From assembly GCF_011250515.1 (NCBI RefSeq), contig NZ_JAANOP010000008.1, forward strand, positions 1 to 64,000: 64,000 nucleotides of DNA, read 5' to 3'. The stretch comes from Aquirufa ecclesiirivi. GTDB lineage: Bacteria; Bacteroidota; Bacteroidia; Cytophagales; Spirosomataceae. A program made the translations under genes and the position numbers. A model generated the notes under the pieces. The model did no database searches. It was given only the letters and a program-made list of their open reading frames with translations, and was not told where the DNA came from. This document shows, piece after piece, positions 54,306-63,130 of this stretch. Numbering within the stretch: position 1 is the stretch's first letter; each line of letters begins with the position of its first letter.

Positions 54306-54468
54306 ACGGGCTATTTCTCTGGCCTATTCGACATTTTTTTTGCGAAAAATGTGTTTCTAGCTGAATAATGACGAAATTGCATAAAATTAGGCAAGCTCTA
54401 TTCCATCGATTGAACCAATTATCGGGTCTTTCCGTTTGAACTATCAGCGTAACATCATTTTCATCCAC

Positions 54469-54945
54469 ATGGCTAACACGAACCTCATTGGACTAGACAG
54501 TCAAAAATCAGAACAATTAGCTGCTAAATTGAACATTCTTTTAGCTGATTATCAAATACTTTATATCAATGCAAGGGGTTTTCACTGGAATATTTCAGGT
54601 GAAAAATTCTTTGAGCTACATTTAAAATTTGAAGAAATTTACAATGATGCTTTATTGAAAATAGATGAGATAGCTGAACGAATTTTGACTTTGGGCCATA
54701 CCCCATTACATTCTTTCACCGACTATGTAGCTCATGCAAGTATCAAGGAAGTGAAACATATTTCCAATGGAAAAGAAGCTTTATCTCATATTTTAGAAGG
54801 TTTTCAAGCACTTATTGTTTTGGAAAGAGAATTATTGAATTTGGCTTCTGAGGCCCAAGATGAAGGCACTAATGCCCTGATGAGCGATTACATTCGTGAG
54901 CAAGAGAAATCAATTTGGATGTTTGCTGCATTTCTTAAAAAATAA
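54469..54945 (+). CDS. dps: Dps-family ferritin-like protein
   Basis: The 158-residue protein forms dodecamers that store iron and protect DNA. The ferroxidase site lies at subunit interfaces: ARGFHWNISGEKFFELHLKF with His and Glu, then EEIYNDALLKIDEIAERI. The ATG at 54469 is preferred over one at 54436, because the shorter protein starts as family members do. Confidence 0.94.
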   Translation: MANTNLIGLDSQKSEQLAAKLNILLADYQILYINARGFHWNISGEKFFELHLKFEEIYNDALLKIDEIAERILTLGHTPLHSFTDYVAHASIKEVKHISNGKEALSHILEGFQALIVLERELLNLASEAQDEGTNALMSDYIREQEKSIWMFAAFLKK

Positions 54946-54976
54946 ACCGTCTACCTTTTTAGACAACGAGTTCCTT

Positions 54977-55018
54977 TTCGTCCGACCGGTGATCAAGAAA
55001 TCAAAACAATCCGGTCGA
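54977..55018 (+). repeat. Inverted repeat in the leader of the RNA helicase gene
   Basis: CGACCGG and CCGGTCG form a 7-bp GC-rich stem around about 20 bases, just before the helicase start. It could be an RNA hairpin in the leader that the helicase itself opens, a form of autoregulation. This is inference. Confidence 0.4.
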
Positions 55019-55034
55019 TAAACAAAAAGGCACT

Positions 55035-56369
55035 ATGTCATTTGAAAATTTAAAGTTAATTGAGCCTATTCTGAAGGCTTTACAATCAGAAGGTTATACT
55101 ACTCCCACTCCTATCCAAGCCAAAGCGATACCATTAGTTTTGGATAAAAAAGATTTACTAGGTTGTGCCCAGACTGGCACTGGTAAAACTGCTGCATTTG
55201 CCATTCCGATTATTCAATTATTGACAGAAGATAAGCATTTACCAGCGGGTAAAAGACTAATTAGAAGTCTTATTTTAACGCCTACTCGAGAATTGGCCAT
55301 ACAAATTGGTGAAAGTTTCGAGAGCTATGGTAGAAACACTAGTTTGCGCTATAAAGTGATATTTGGAGGAGTAAGTCAACACAGTCAGGTGGAATCATTA
55401 CGTGCTGGGATAGATATTTTAGTAGCTACACCTGGTCGTTTATTGGATTTGATGAATCAAAAAATTATCAGTCTACAGCATATTCAGTTTTTTGTATTGG
55501 ATGAAGCTGACCGTATGTTGGACATGGGCTTTGTGCATGATGTCAAGAAAGTTATTGCACGTTTACCTCAGAGAAGGCAATCCTTGTTCTTTTCTGCGAC
55601 CATGCCTCCTGCTATTGTAGAATTGGCAAATACGATTTTGCATAATCCTTCCAAAGTAGAAGTTACTCCGGTATCATCTACCGCTAATACCATCAATCAA
55701 GTGGTATATTTTGTAGATAAGGACAATAAGCGCAAATTACTGATTGATATTTTAAAAGATAAGAATATAGAAAGAGCTTTAGTTTTTACTAGAACAAAAC
55801 ATGGAGCGGATCGAGTGGCTAAAGATTTAACCAAGGCAGGAGTGAATTCCCAAGCCATTCATGGGAATAAGTCGCAGAATGCAAGACAAACGGCCTTGAA
55901 TAATTTCAAATCAAAATTGACCCGCGTGTTAGTAGCAACTGATATTGCTGCACGTGGCATTGATATTGATGAATTAACACACGTCATTAACTACGAGTTA
56001 CCCAATATTCCTGAATCCTATGTTCACCGAATTGGTCGTACAGGAAGAGCTGGGGCAAGTGGCATAGCCATTGGTTTCTGTGAGGCAGAGGAAAAGGAAT
56101 ACTTAAGGGATATTCAAAAATTAATTGGGAAGCAAATCCCTGTGATTGAAGACCATCCTTATCCATTAATGAACCACACCATTACTAAGAAAGCAGCTAA
56201 GCCTCAGCGCCCACCTAGAGCAGCTGGAGCTTCCTCATCCCATAGGAATAGCGGTACTCCACGAACAGGGGCACCTGCAGGGGCTAATTCTTCTGTAGCT
56301 ACAGGACCTAAACAGAATACTCCTTATACAGGTTGGAAGAAGAATAAATACCAAGGAGGTAAATCATAA
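55035..56369 (+). CDS. DEAD-box RNA helicase (RhlE-like)
   Basis: The 444-residue helicase has all core motifs: Q motif (TPTPIQAKAIP), I (AQTGTGKT), Ia (PTRELAIQ), II (DEAD), III (SAT), V (ATDIAARGIDI) and VI (HRIGRTGRAG), in two RecA domains. The C-terminal 55 residues are a basic, Gly/Ser/Pro-rich tail typical of RNA-binding extensions. It probably unwinds RNA in ribosome assembly or mRNA decay. It has a leader hairpin and downstream palindromic sequence. Confidence 0.95.
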   Translation: MSFENLKLIEPILKALQSEGYTTPTPIQAKAIPLVLDKKDLLGCAQTGTGKTAAFAIPIIQLLTEDKHLPAGKRLIRSLILTPTRELAIQIGESFESYGRNTSLRYKVIFGGVSQHSQVESLRAGIDILVATPGRLLDLMNQKIISLQHIQFFVLDEADRMLDMGFVHDVKKVIARLPQRRQSLFFSATMPPAIVELANTILHNPSKVEVTPVSSTANTINQVVYFVDKDNKRKLLIDILKDKNIERALVFTRTKHGADRVAKDLTKAGVNSQAIHGNKSQNARQTALNNFKSKLTRVLVATDIAARGIDIDELTHVINYELPNIPESYVHRIGRTGRAGASGIAIGFCEAEEKEYLRDIQKLIGKQIPVIEDHPYPLMNHTITKKAAKPQRPPRAAGASSSHRNSGTPRTGAPAGANSSVATGPKQNTPYTGWKKNKYQGGKS

Positions 56370-56394
56370 TTCTTGCTTGGAAATTGGGGATTAA

Positions 56395-56478
56395 AGATTT
56401 GTCAACTTTTAAAAAGTTGACAAATCTAAGTTGACAATTCATTGTTGATAAATCAAATTGAATTACCTAAGTTGACAA
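56395..56478. repeat. Perfect 16-bp palindrome plus tandem AAGTTGACAA units
   Basis: AGATTTGTCAACTTTT (56395-56410) pairs perfectly with AAAAGTTGACAAATCT (56412-56427). AAGTTGACAA recurs at 56414, 56428 and 56469. Further degenerate copies follow (about 56484). The first palindrome may also serve as the RhlE terminator. Confidence 0.7.
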
Positions 56479-56573
56479 AGCCAAGTTGAAGTAATGAAGA
56501 TAACTAATTAAAACATAAGCTTATTGATAAAAACAGCCTTGATCAGCGAAAATCAATTTCTTTATTAGAAATA

Positions 56574-56608
56574 AAAAAAGGGTGCAAGTTTGACTTGCAC
56601 CCTTTTTT
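56574..56608. terminator. Terminator of the OmpH gene
   Basis: GGGTGCAAGT (56580-56589) and ACTTGCACCC (56593-56602) pair around TTG, with A before and TTTTTT after, so it works on either strand. Confidence 0.88.
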
Positions 56609-56623
56609 ATCTTACAAATTTTC

Positions 56624-57226
56624 TTATTTCTTCGTAGCTGGAGTTGCTGTTTTGGTTGCTGGTGCAGTCGTTGCAGCAGCTGGAGTAGCAGTAACAGGCT
56701 TAGGAGTAATTCCCATTTTCTTCAACACTAAATCAGAGATGCTTGCTTCTGCTGGATAATGTAATAAAATAGGTGCCGTTCCCATACCTGCATCATAGTT
56801 GAATACATAGGTATAAGCATTTTCATTAGCAACAGCATGCATATTTTCTTCAATTTTCTTCAATAAAGGTTGTAGCAATTGAGCTTGCTTCTTTTGTAAT
56901 GAAGACTGAGAATTTTGTTGAAACTCCTGAATAGATGTCTGTAAATTCTGTAATTCCTTCTCTCTATCTTGCTTGATGATATCAGCAGTGCTAGCAGGCA
57001 ATTTCTCAAATACCGCTAATTTATCTTGAAAGTCTTTTACCTTTCCTTGGTACAAAGTTTCATATTGCTTTTGCGTATTTTTCAAATCTTCTTCCACTTG
57101 TTTAGCTTCAGGCATTTGACTTAATATGTAATCTGCATTGATAAATCCGATCTTAATCTGCGCCTTAAGAGGCATAACAGCCATTCCGAACACTAGGCCC
57201 ATGGCCAACAAAAATTTGGTTTTCAT
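56624..57226 (-). CDS. OmpH/Skp-family periplasmic chaperone (second copy)
   Basis: The 200-residue exported protein (signal peptide about 1-22, ending KAQ) has the OmpH/Skp helical hairpin (KIGFINADYILSQMPEAKQVEEDLKNTQ) that holds outer-membrane proteins before BamA. It ends in an Ala/Thr/Pro-rich low-complexity tail (about 170-200), unusual for the family. It is last in the bamA operon, and a strong terminator follows. Confidence 0.88.
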   Translation of the reverse strand: MKTKFLLAMGLVFGMAVMPLKAQIKIGFINADYILSQMPEAKQVEEDLKNTQKQYETLYQGKVKDFQDKLAVFEKLPASTADIIKQDREKELQNLQTSIQEFQQNSQSSLQKKQAQLLQPLLKKIEENMHAVANENAYTYVFNYDAGMGTAPILLHYPAEASISDLVLKKMGITPKPVTATPAAATTAPATKTATPATKK

Positions 57227-57256
57227 ACGTGAGTTTAATTGATTATTAATTTTCTT

Positions 57257-57820
57257 TTACTTGTTTAATTTATCTGTTGATTTATCGACCAAATTAGGAT
57301 CTAACTCCAATCCCAATTCTTCCAATACATAATCAGAGTAGTCGTGAACTGGATTGGTATATATTAAAGCCAACCCATCATTTGCTTTATCGAATACAAA
57401 ATCTAATCGTTTTTGGCGAACGACTTTTTCTACAGCTTTGGAGATTTCATCCAAAATTGGTTTCAAAGCAGCTTGTTTGTATTTAAATAATTCCCCATCT
57501 GTCCCGAATATCTTATTTTGAAAAGACCTTGCTTCATTGTCTTTTTGACGAATGACACTTAACCTTTGTTGACGTAAATCTTCAGTCAATAATAGTTCTT
57601 CTAATTTAAAGTCTCTTTCTAATTTAGCAACTTCCTCATTTTTAGTTGAAATTTCTTGAATCCATTGTTTGGTCATTTGATCAATTTTGCCTTGAACTTG
57701 TTTATACTCAGGCATTTTAGATGTAATGAATTCAGTATCAATGTATCCGAATTTCTGGGCAAAAGACCTTTGTCCTAGCACCGTAAGCATCAAAATTAAG
57801 AAAAAAATCGACTTTTTCAT
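57257..57820 (-). CDS. OmpH/Skp-family periplasmic chaperone (first copy)
   Basis: The 187-residue protein has a signal peptide (about 1-21, ending SFAQ) and the OmpH coiled-coil region (KFGYIDTEFITSKMPEYKQVQ). It is encoded directly after bamA (17-base gap), so it probably delivers barrels to BamA. The second copy follows. Confidence 0.88.
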   Translation of the reverse strand: MKKSIFFLILMLTVLGQRSFAQKFGYIDTEFITSKMPEYKQVQGKIDQMTKQWIQEISTKNEEVAKLERDFKLEELLLTEDLRQQRLSVIRQKDNEARSFQNKIFGTDGELFKYKQAALKPILDEISKAVEKVVRQKRLDFVFDKANDGLALIYTNPVHDYSDYVLEELGLELDPNLVDKSTDKLNK

Positions 57821-57837
57821 TGTATGCTGCTAAATCA

Positions 57838-60507
57838 CTATCGAATCTGCTGACCAATAGAGAAAGTGAAGGCCTGACGTCCAAAATCAGAATCTCCTGG
57901 TCTAGGCTTATCAAATCCAAAACCATAATCTATACCGATCATACCAAAGGCTGGCATGAAAATACGTGCTCCAAATCCTGCTGATTTATATAAATTAAAT
58001 GGATTATAATCAGATAAAGTAGAGAAGTTGTTTCCACCTTCAGCAAAACCTAATACGAAAATGGTTGCTGATGGATTCAAGGAAACTGGATAACGTACCT
58101 CCATAACAAATTTATTATAAGCTACCCCTCCATTACCATAAGATCCAGATGGTCCAATAACACGATCCTTGTAACCTCTTAAACCAACAATATCACGGTT
58201 GAAAGAGAAACCTTGTACCATTCCAGATCCACCTAGGTCAAATCGCTCAAATCGAGTGGTTTCTTTTCCTCCATATGAACCCAAAAATCCTAAGTGTGCA
58301 CGTGTGTGTAAGACAAATTTTCCGGCCAAAGGACTAAACCAGCTAGCATCCAACATCCATTTATGGTACTCGATGAGTTGGCCCGTTTTATTCCCTCCTA
58401 ACAACGAGTAGGGAGGTGTTAATGATGCCGTCATGGAGAAACTAGAACCCGAACGAGCAAACGTAGGGTTGTCAATACTATTTCGTGAGAAATTGGTCAT
58501 GAAAGTTACCGAAGTGGATATACCTTGTGGATATGCCCATGTATAGTAACGATCTACATCATATTGAGAAAAAGATAAAGAATGACTCAAAGAAAAATAA
58601 TCATCTGGCCATTTCAAACGCTTTCCTAAACTGAAAGTAATGCTATTCACATTAAAGTGAGCCGACAACAAGGAATCAGGCACCGAATAACTTTGATAGC
58701 CTCCATACGCCCCTCCATATCCACCATAACCACCATAGCCGCCGTATCCACCATAACCTCCTCCAATGCCACCTAAGCCGCTACCATAGCCTCCGCCTCC
58801 GTAACCTGTTGTTCTAAACTGGTATGGATATGAAATACTACGGTTCAATGCAATAGAGAATGAATTGGGCTTCTTCCCTCCTAACCAAGGTTCTGTAAAA
58901 GTCAAACTGTAATTTTGAAAAGCTGCACCATTCGCTTGAAAACGAACAGCTAATTTCTGTCCATCTCCCGCAGGTAATGGGCGCCAAGCGGCCCAATTGG
59001 TTAAATTTTTGGCAGAAAAGTTATTAAATACCACACCCAAAGTACCTACAAAACCCACATAACCTCCCCAACCTCCGGATAATTCAATCTGATCAGAAGG
59101 TTTTTCTTCTACATTGTACTCAATATCTACTGTACCATCGGCTCTTGGCTGTGGGTTAGGACTAATCTTTTCAGGGTTAAAATACCCAATTTGAGATAGT
59201 TCTCGAACGGTACGAATAATCGCGGACTTGTTGAATTTTTGTCCTGGCAAAGTACGAATCTCACGCATAACCACATGGTCAGAGGTTTTCGTATTTCCAT
59301 TCAAAATAACCTTATTGATCGTCGCTTGCTTACCTTCCGAGATTCGAATGGTTAAATCGATTGAATCTCCTACAATGGCTGTTTCTACTGGTTCGGCATT
59401 GTAATATAAATAGCCGTTATCCATGTACACAGAACTCAAATCCTCACCTGGATTACCACCCATTTTTTTATCGAGTTCTTCCGTATTGTATACATCCCCT
59501 TTCTTAACGCCTAATACATCTTTCAATACAGAATCTGGGTAGATGTAATTACCATCAAAAAAGATATTACGGTAATAATATTTACGTCCTTGAACTAATT
59601 TGACTTTTAGATTTACCGATGAATTATCTTGACGATACACCGAATCTGAAATCAGTTGAAAATCACGAAAACCCAATTTATTCATGGCTGCCAAAAGCTT
59701 CTCCTTATCTTCATCCCATTTCTTTGGTACAAATTTGGATGGCTTAAAAATACGTCCAAAACGAACTTGCTTGGTATTCTTAATTTTCCTCAAAATAAGG
59801 GAACGCTGAGCTGGCTCTATTCCGTCAAGAATGATTTTATTAACCTTTACTTTATCACCTTTATTGACCGTAACAATCAAGGTAGCATTATTTCCTTTTG
59901 TAGTATCCGTTTTTACAAGCGATTTCGTGGTAATATTCAAACGACCTTTCTCTTGGTAGTATTTACGAATAACTAATTCCAGGTTTTTACGAAGTGTTTC
60001 CGTAATAATTTTCCCTTTGTAGGCCTTTACTTTTTCATTTAAAGTCTCTCTTTCACCTTTTCTAATGCCATCATATGTAATGGCAAATAAACGAGGTCTT
60101 TCTTTCAATTGGATGCGCAACCAAATTTTATCTCCTTCTACTTTCTCCGCAAAAATCTCGACATCTTCCAAAATTCCTTGATCCATAATTTTCTTAATGG
60201 CGGAAGCAATGGCATCTCCTGGAACTTTGATTTTATCTCCAACTTGCAAACCCGAAATATTCACCATGGAATTACCATCGTAAAACTGAGATCCCGAAAT
60301 AGAAATACCTCCAATGGTGTACTCCTGAGGTACAGAATAAGAAAAACTAGGTTCAGAGCTCGTAGGTGTGGTGGAGAATAAGCGTCCACCTAAGCCTTGA
60401 GCTGATAAGCCCTGACTCATAAAAACCATCAAACTAAAAAACAAGCCCAATGATTTCCATTGTAATTGGCACGCGTTAACTCGATTCATTAAATATCTAT
60501 TTTTCAT
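57838..60507 (-). CDS. bamA: Outer-membrane protein assembly factor BamA
   Basis: BamA folds and inserts outer-membrane barrels. The 889-residue protein has a signal peptide (about 1-37, ending SAQ), POTRA domains (motifs GDKIKVPGDAIASAIKKIMD, INKVILNGN, PGQKFNKSAIIRTVRELSQIGYFNPE) and a C-terminal 16-stranded barrel with the VRGF-like RGYKDRV and a final Phe-rich strand. In the barrel at about 567-605 there is a Gly/Tyr-rich stretch with GYGGYGGYGG repeats. An inner Met at residue 7 is a possible start. It sits between uppS and the two ompH genes, the usual order. Confidence 0.95.
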   Translation of the reverse strand: MKNRYLMNRVNACQLQWKSLGLFFSLMVFMSQGLSAQGLGGRLFSTTPTSSEPSFSYSVPQEYTIGGISISGSQFYDGNSMVNISGLQVGDKIKVPGDAIASAIKKIMDQGILEDVEIFAEKVEGDKIWLRIQLKERPRLFAITYDGIRKGERETLNEKVKAYKGKIITETLRKNLELVIRKYYQEKGRLNITTKSLVKTDTTKGNNATLIVTVNKGDKVKVNKIILDGIEPAQRSLILRKIKNTKQVRFGRIFKPSKFVPKKWDEDKEKLLAAMNKLGFRDFQLISDSVYRQDNSSVNLKVKLVQGRKYYYRNIFFDGNYIYPDSVLKDVLGVKKGDVYNTEELDKKMGGNPGEDLSSVYMDNGYLYYNAEPVETAIVGDSIDLTIRISEGKQATINKVILNGNTKTSDHVVMREIRTLPGQKFNKSAIIRTVRELSQIGYFNPEKISPNPQPRADGTVDIEYNVEEKPSDQIELSGGWGGYVGFVGTLGVVFNNFSAKNLTNWAAWRPLPAGDGQKLAVRFQANGAAFQNYSLTFTEPWLGGKKPNSFSIALNRSISYPYQFRTTGYGGGGYGSGLGGIGGGYGGYGGYGGYGGYGGAYGGYQSYSVPDSLLSAHFNVNSITFSLGKRLKWPDDYFSLSHSLSFSQYDVDRYYTWAYPQGISTSVTFMTNFSRNSIDNPTFARSGSSFSMTASLTPPYSLLGGNKTGQLIEYHKWMLDASWFSPLAGKFVLHTRAHLGFLGSYGGKETTRFERFDLGGSGMVQGFSFNRDIVGLRGYKDRVIGPSGSYGNGGVAYNKFVMEVRYPVSLNPSATIFVLGFAEGGNNFSTLSDYNPFNLYKSAGFGARIFMPAFGMIGIDYGFGFDKPRPGDSDFGRQAFTFSIGQQIR
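58690..58810. repeat. Short tandem repeats encoding a Gly/Tyr-rich BamA loop
   Basis: On the plus strand, imperfect nine-base units of the CCATAACCA kind recur (for example ccaccataaccaccatagcc), coding for GGY triplets on the minus strand. Such repeats can change in number by slippage. Confidence 0.65.
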
Positions 60508-60515
60508 ACGAAGCC

Positions 60516-61265
60516 TTAGCCTTCACTTTTAACTTGTTCACTCGTTTTTCCAAAGCGTCTTTCACGCATTTGGAAATCAACTATTGCCTGATGCAAATGT
60601 ACTTTTCTAAAATCAGGCCAAAATAAATCTTCAAAAATATACAATTCAGCATAAGCCAATTGCCACAACATAAAATTACTAATACGATGATCTCCGCCTG
60701 TTCGAATCATTAAATCAGGATCTGGCATTCCAGCGGTAGATAATTGACTATCCATCATGGAATCATCTATTTCGCTAGCTGTTAATTCTCCTTTTTCAAC
60801 TTTCTCCGCCAACTTTTGGGCCGCTTGAACCAAATCCCACTTCCCAGAATAAGATAGCGCTAACACCAACGTTAAACCGCTATTATCTGCCGTTTTATCC
60901 ATCGCAGCCTTTAATTCTTTCTGCGATTTTAAAGGCAAAGAATCAATATTTCCAATGGCCTTTAAACGAACTTGATTCTTCATCATGGTGGGTAATTCCT
61001 CATTGATGGTACTAACCAACAAGCTCATTAATGCCATGACTTCCGCTTTTGGTCTATTCCAGTTTTCCGTGGAAAAAGCATACAAAGTCAAGTATTTAAC
61101 CCCTAACTCTCCACATCCTTCTATCGTTTCCCTAACTGCTTGAATGGCATTTCTGTGACCAAAAATTCGATCTGTGAAACCCTTCTGTTTCGCCCAACGA
61201 CCATTACCGTCCATGATAACGGAAATATGGGCAGGAAGATTGTTAAGGTCAATAGATTCTTTCAC
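60516..61265 (-). CDS. uppS: Isoprenyl transferase (undecaprenyl diphosphate synthase)
   Basis: It makes the lipid carrier for cell-wall and LPS precursors. Seen: the catalytic [12 protein letters not shown] (about 18-29), FSTENWNRP, and the [28 protein letters not shown]-type region. The start is a GTG at 61265; no in-frame ATG precedes the catalytic motif. Only nine bases separate it from bamA. The promoter at 61302-61332 fits. Confidence 0.95.
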   Translation of the reverse strand: [249 protein letters not shown]

Positions 61266-61301
61266 AAATAGGGCAATAATTATTCGAATAAAACAAAGTG
61301 G

Positions 61302-61332
61302 TAAAGATAGCTAATTTGAACACCTATTCAAA
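61302..61332 (-). promoter_or_regulatory. Promoter of the uppS-bamA-ompH operon
   Basis: On the minus strand TTTG (61329-61332), 19 bases, then TATCTTTA (61302-61309), one mismatch from TAnnTTTG. The uppS GTG is 36 bases downstream. Confidence 0.5.
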
Positions 61333-61345
61333 ATACTAGGATTAA

Positions 61346-62098
61346 TCAATAGACTTTGGGACAAAAGATGGATTGAATAGTATATGTGACAGAAAAACCC
61401 AGATGTAAATATTGGTCACCACCTTCTAAAGTGAAGCTATCCATATTGCCATCATAAGTAGCTACTTGGTCTAATTTATCAGAAAAGACTTTTCTGCTTC
61501 CAAATTCACCACGAACTCCCCAATTTTTATTGATTTGAAATTTCACTCCAATCCCATAAGGAATTGCGGGCGTCAAAAAAGCATCAATTTTATCAGGACT
61601 GGCAAATACAGCGGATAAGCCCCCGTAGAAATAAGGTGTCCAATTGAAATGTCTAGGGTTTACTTCATAGTCCAGAAAATTATAGTCGACAATTCCTGAA
61701 AATTCAGTGATGGAGGTGGCAAAAATAGAAGCATCCGCTACTTTTCCGTTCGGTGTAATCACAGTAGGTGATGTTCCTATTGGAAATAAAGTACTTGGTC
61801 GATTGGCAATATTACCTTGAATTCGGCTCACCAACATTTGAAAACGATACGTAAAGGCATGTCGCTCTTGATATGAAACAAATAGGTGTATGGCGGGTAA
61901 AGTTTCTTTCAATTCCGGCACACTTGGTCGATATCCCCAATCTGCCAATTCTCCTTTATAGGCTGTCGCACCAAATCCAGCTCCCCAGGTCCATCTTTGC
62001 GCTTGTAAGTCCCAAGGTGCGACAAACAAGAAAACAAGAAGACACAGTAAACCTGCCTTATGTCGTTTTAGGGGTATTATCGTGGTAGCGGAGGACAA
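61346..62098 (-). CDS. DUF6089-type outer-membrane beta-barrel protein (first)
   Basis: The 250-residue exported protein (signal about 1-33, ending LQAQ) looks like an eight-stranded outer-membrane barrel: alternating pattern, GAGFGATAYKGELAD start and repeated Tyr/Trp/Phe strands. DUF6089 genes beside uppS-bamA are a Bacteroidota hallmark. The start is TTG at 62098, overlapping the paralogue's 3' end by 22 bases; no ATG is available before the signal peptide. Function unknown. Confidence 0.72.
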   Translation of the reverse strand: MSSATTIIPLKRHKAGLLCLLVFLFVAPWDLQAQRWTWGAGFGATAYKGELADWGYRPSVPELKETLPAIHLFVSYQERHAFTYRFQMLVSRIQGNIANRPSTLFPIGTSPTVITPNGKVADASIFATSITEFSGIVDYNFLDYEVNPRHFNWTPYFYGGLSAVFASPDKIDAFLTPAIPYGIGVKFQINKNWGVRGEFGSRKVFSDKLDQVATYDGNMDSFTLEGGDQYLHLGFSVTYTIQSIFCPKVY

Positions 62099-63024
62099 TC
62101 AATCTTATTTTTTAAATGATAAATCAAGCGAATTTGAGTTGTAAAATACTGATCGGAACCTTTAGCAATCAAGGGTGGATTACCTGACCCCGTAAGTAAA
62201 TTGGGTCTACGATCTGCCAAAGTATTAGCCGCGAACCACTCTGTTGAACGGTCGGTAATTAATGAAGTTACCGCAGGAACATTCACTCGGTTATCTGAAA
62301 CATCATCCAAATAATCTGAAAAAGCAATACGATATCCAAAATCAAAGCCTATATCAAAGGATTGATTGAGTTTGTAACGAATTCCAAATCCGAAAGGTAC
62401 AGCACCTGTAATTTTAGAATAATCTACTCCTTCGGTTTGTAAGGATTGTAAATCTGTATTCCAATCCTGTTGAACAGGAGGAACAGTCGTTGAAAAATCG
62501 GTCTCATGCAATGCGGGTCTCCTTGTGGTTGGATTAAAATACACCCCAGAAAGTCCTAGATATACATATGGCGACAAAGTTCTACGTTTAGGTAAGTTCT
62601 CCTCGTTTCCTAAGATTTCATAAATACCAATCAAAGACAACTCTTGCATATCCGTTCTAAAATGCAAGTTTCGTGTATAGCTTGGTTCAAAGCGTCCAGC
62701 TGGATCAAAATAATTATCATCCGCAGCTAAACGTATGTACGTGAAGGACCCTTGGATACTAAAATGCTTTTTAAAATGACGCGTATATTGCACTCCTGCA
62801 TTCCAACGTAACGTCTTTCCTCCCACATCCATTAAGGTCATGGCTGGAGCAATATCACCTAGATATGTCGATGAACCTGCCCCAAAACTAAAGGATGAAT
62901 GCGCCTTAAAGGGATTTTTCGGAGCTGCTTTCTTGTCATTTTGACCCAAAAACCAAAATTGAGCCTGAGTAGATGCCGAAGCAAAAAATACAATCAAAAT
63001 ACATAAGCTGAAGAGTCTGAACAT
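62077..63024 (-). CDS. DUF6089-type outer-membrane beta-barrel protein (second)
   Basis: The 315-residue paralogue has a signal peptide (about 1-21, ending TQAQ) and a similar barrel plan (FSFGAGSSTYLGDIAPA, HFRTDMQELSLIGIYE, PFGFGIRYKLNQSFDIGFD). Both end with a Cys-Pro pair. It is probably co-transcribed with the first gene. A TAAATTTG box (63099-63106) precedes it. Confidence 0.75.
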   Translation of the reverse strand: MFRLFSLCILIVFFASASTQAQFWFLGQNDKKAAPKNPFKAHSSFSFGAGSSTYLGDIAPAMTLMDVGGKTLRWNAGVQYTRHFKKHFSIQGSFTYIRLAADDNYFDPAGRFEPSYTRNLHFRTDMQELSLIGIYEILGNEENLPKRRTLSPYVYLGLSGVYFNPTTRRPALHETDFSTTVPPVQQDWNTDLQSLQTEGVDYSKITGAVPFGFGIRYKLNQSFDIGFDFGYRIAFSDYLDDVSDNRVNVPAVTSLITDRSTEWFAANTLADRRPNLLTGSGNPPLIAKGSDQYFTTQIRLIYHLKNKIDCPPLPR

Positions 63025-63098
63025 AGATGTTTCTACTGGTTAGATCATAAAACGCTAATACTCCCTCAAATGTTGTAATAAAAGGCGATACGAATATA

Positions 63099-63106
63099 CA
63101 AATTTA
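63099..63106 (-). promoter_or_regulatory. -7 box of the DUF6089 gene pair
   Basis: TAAATTTG on the minus strand, an exact TAnnTTTG match, about 75 bases upstream of the gene. No -33 partner was found. Confidence 0.35.
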
Positions 63107-63130
63107 TGGCTTGTATTAAAAGTTAGCCCC

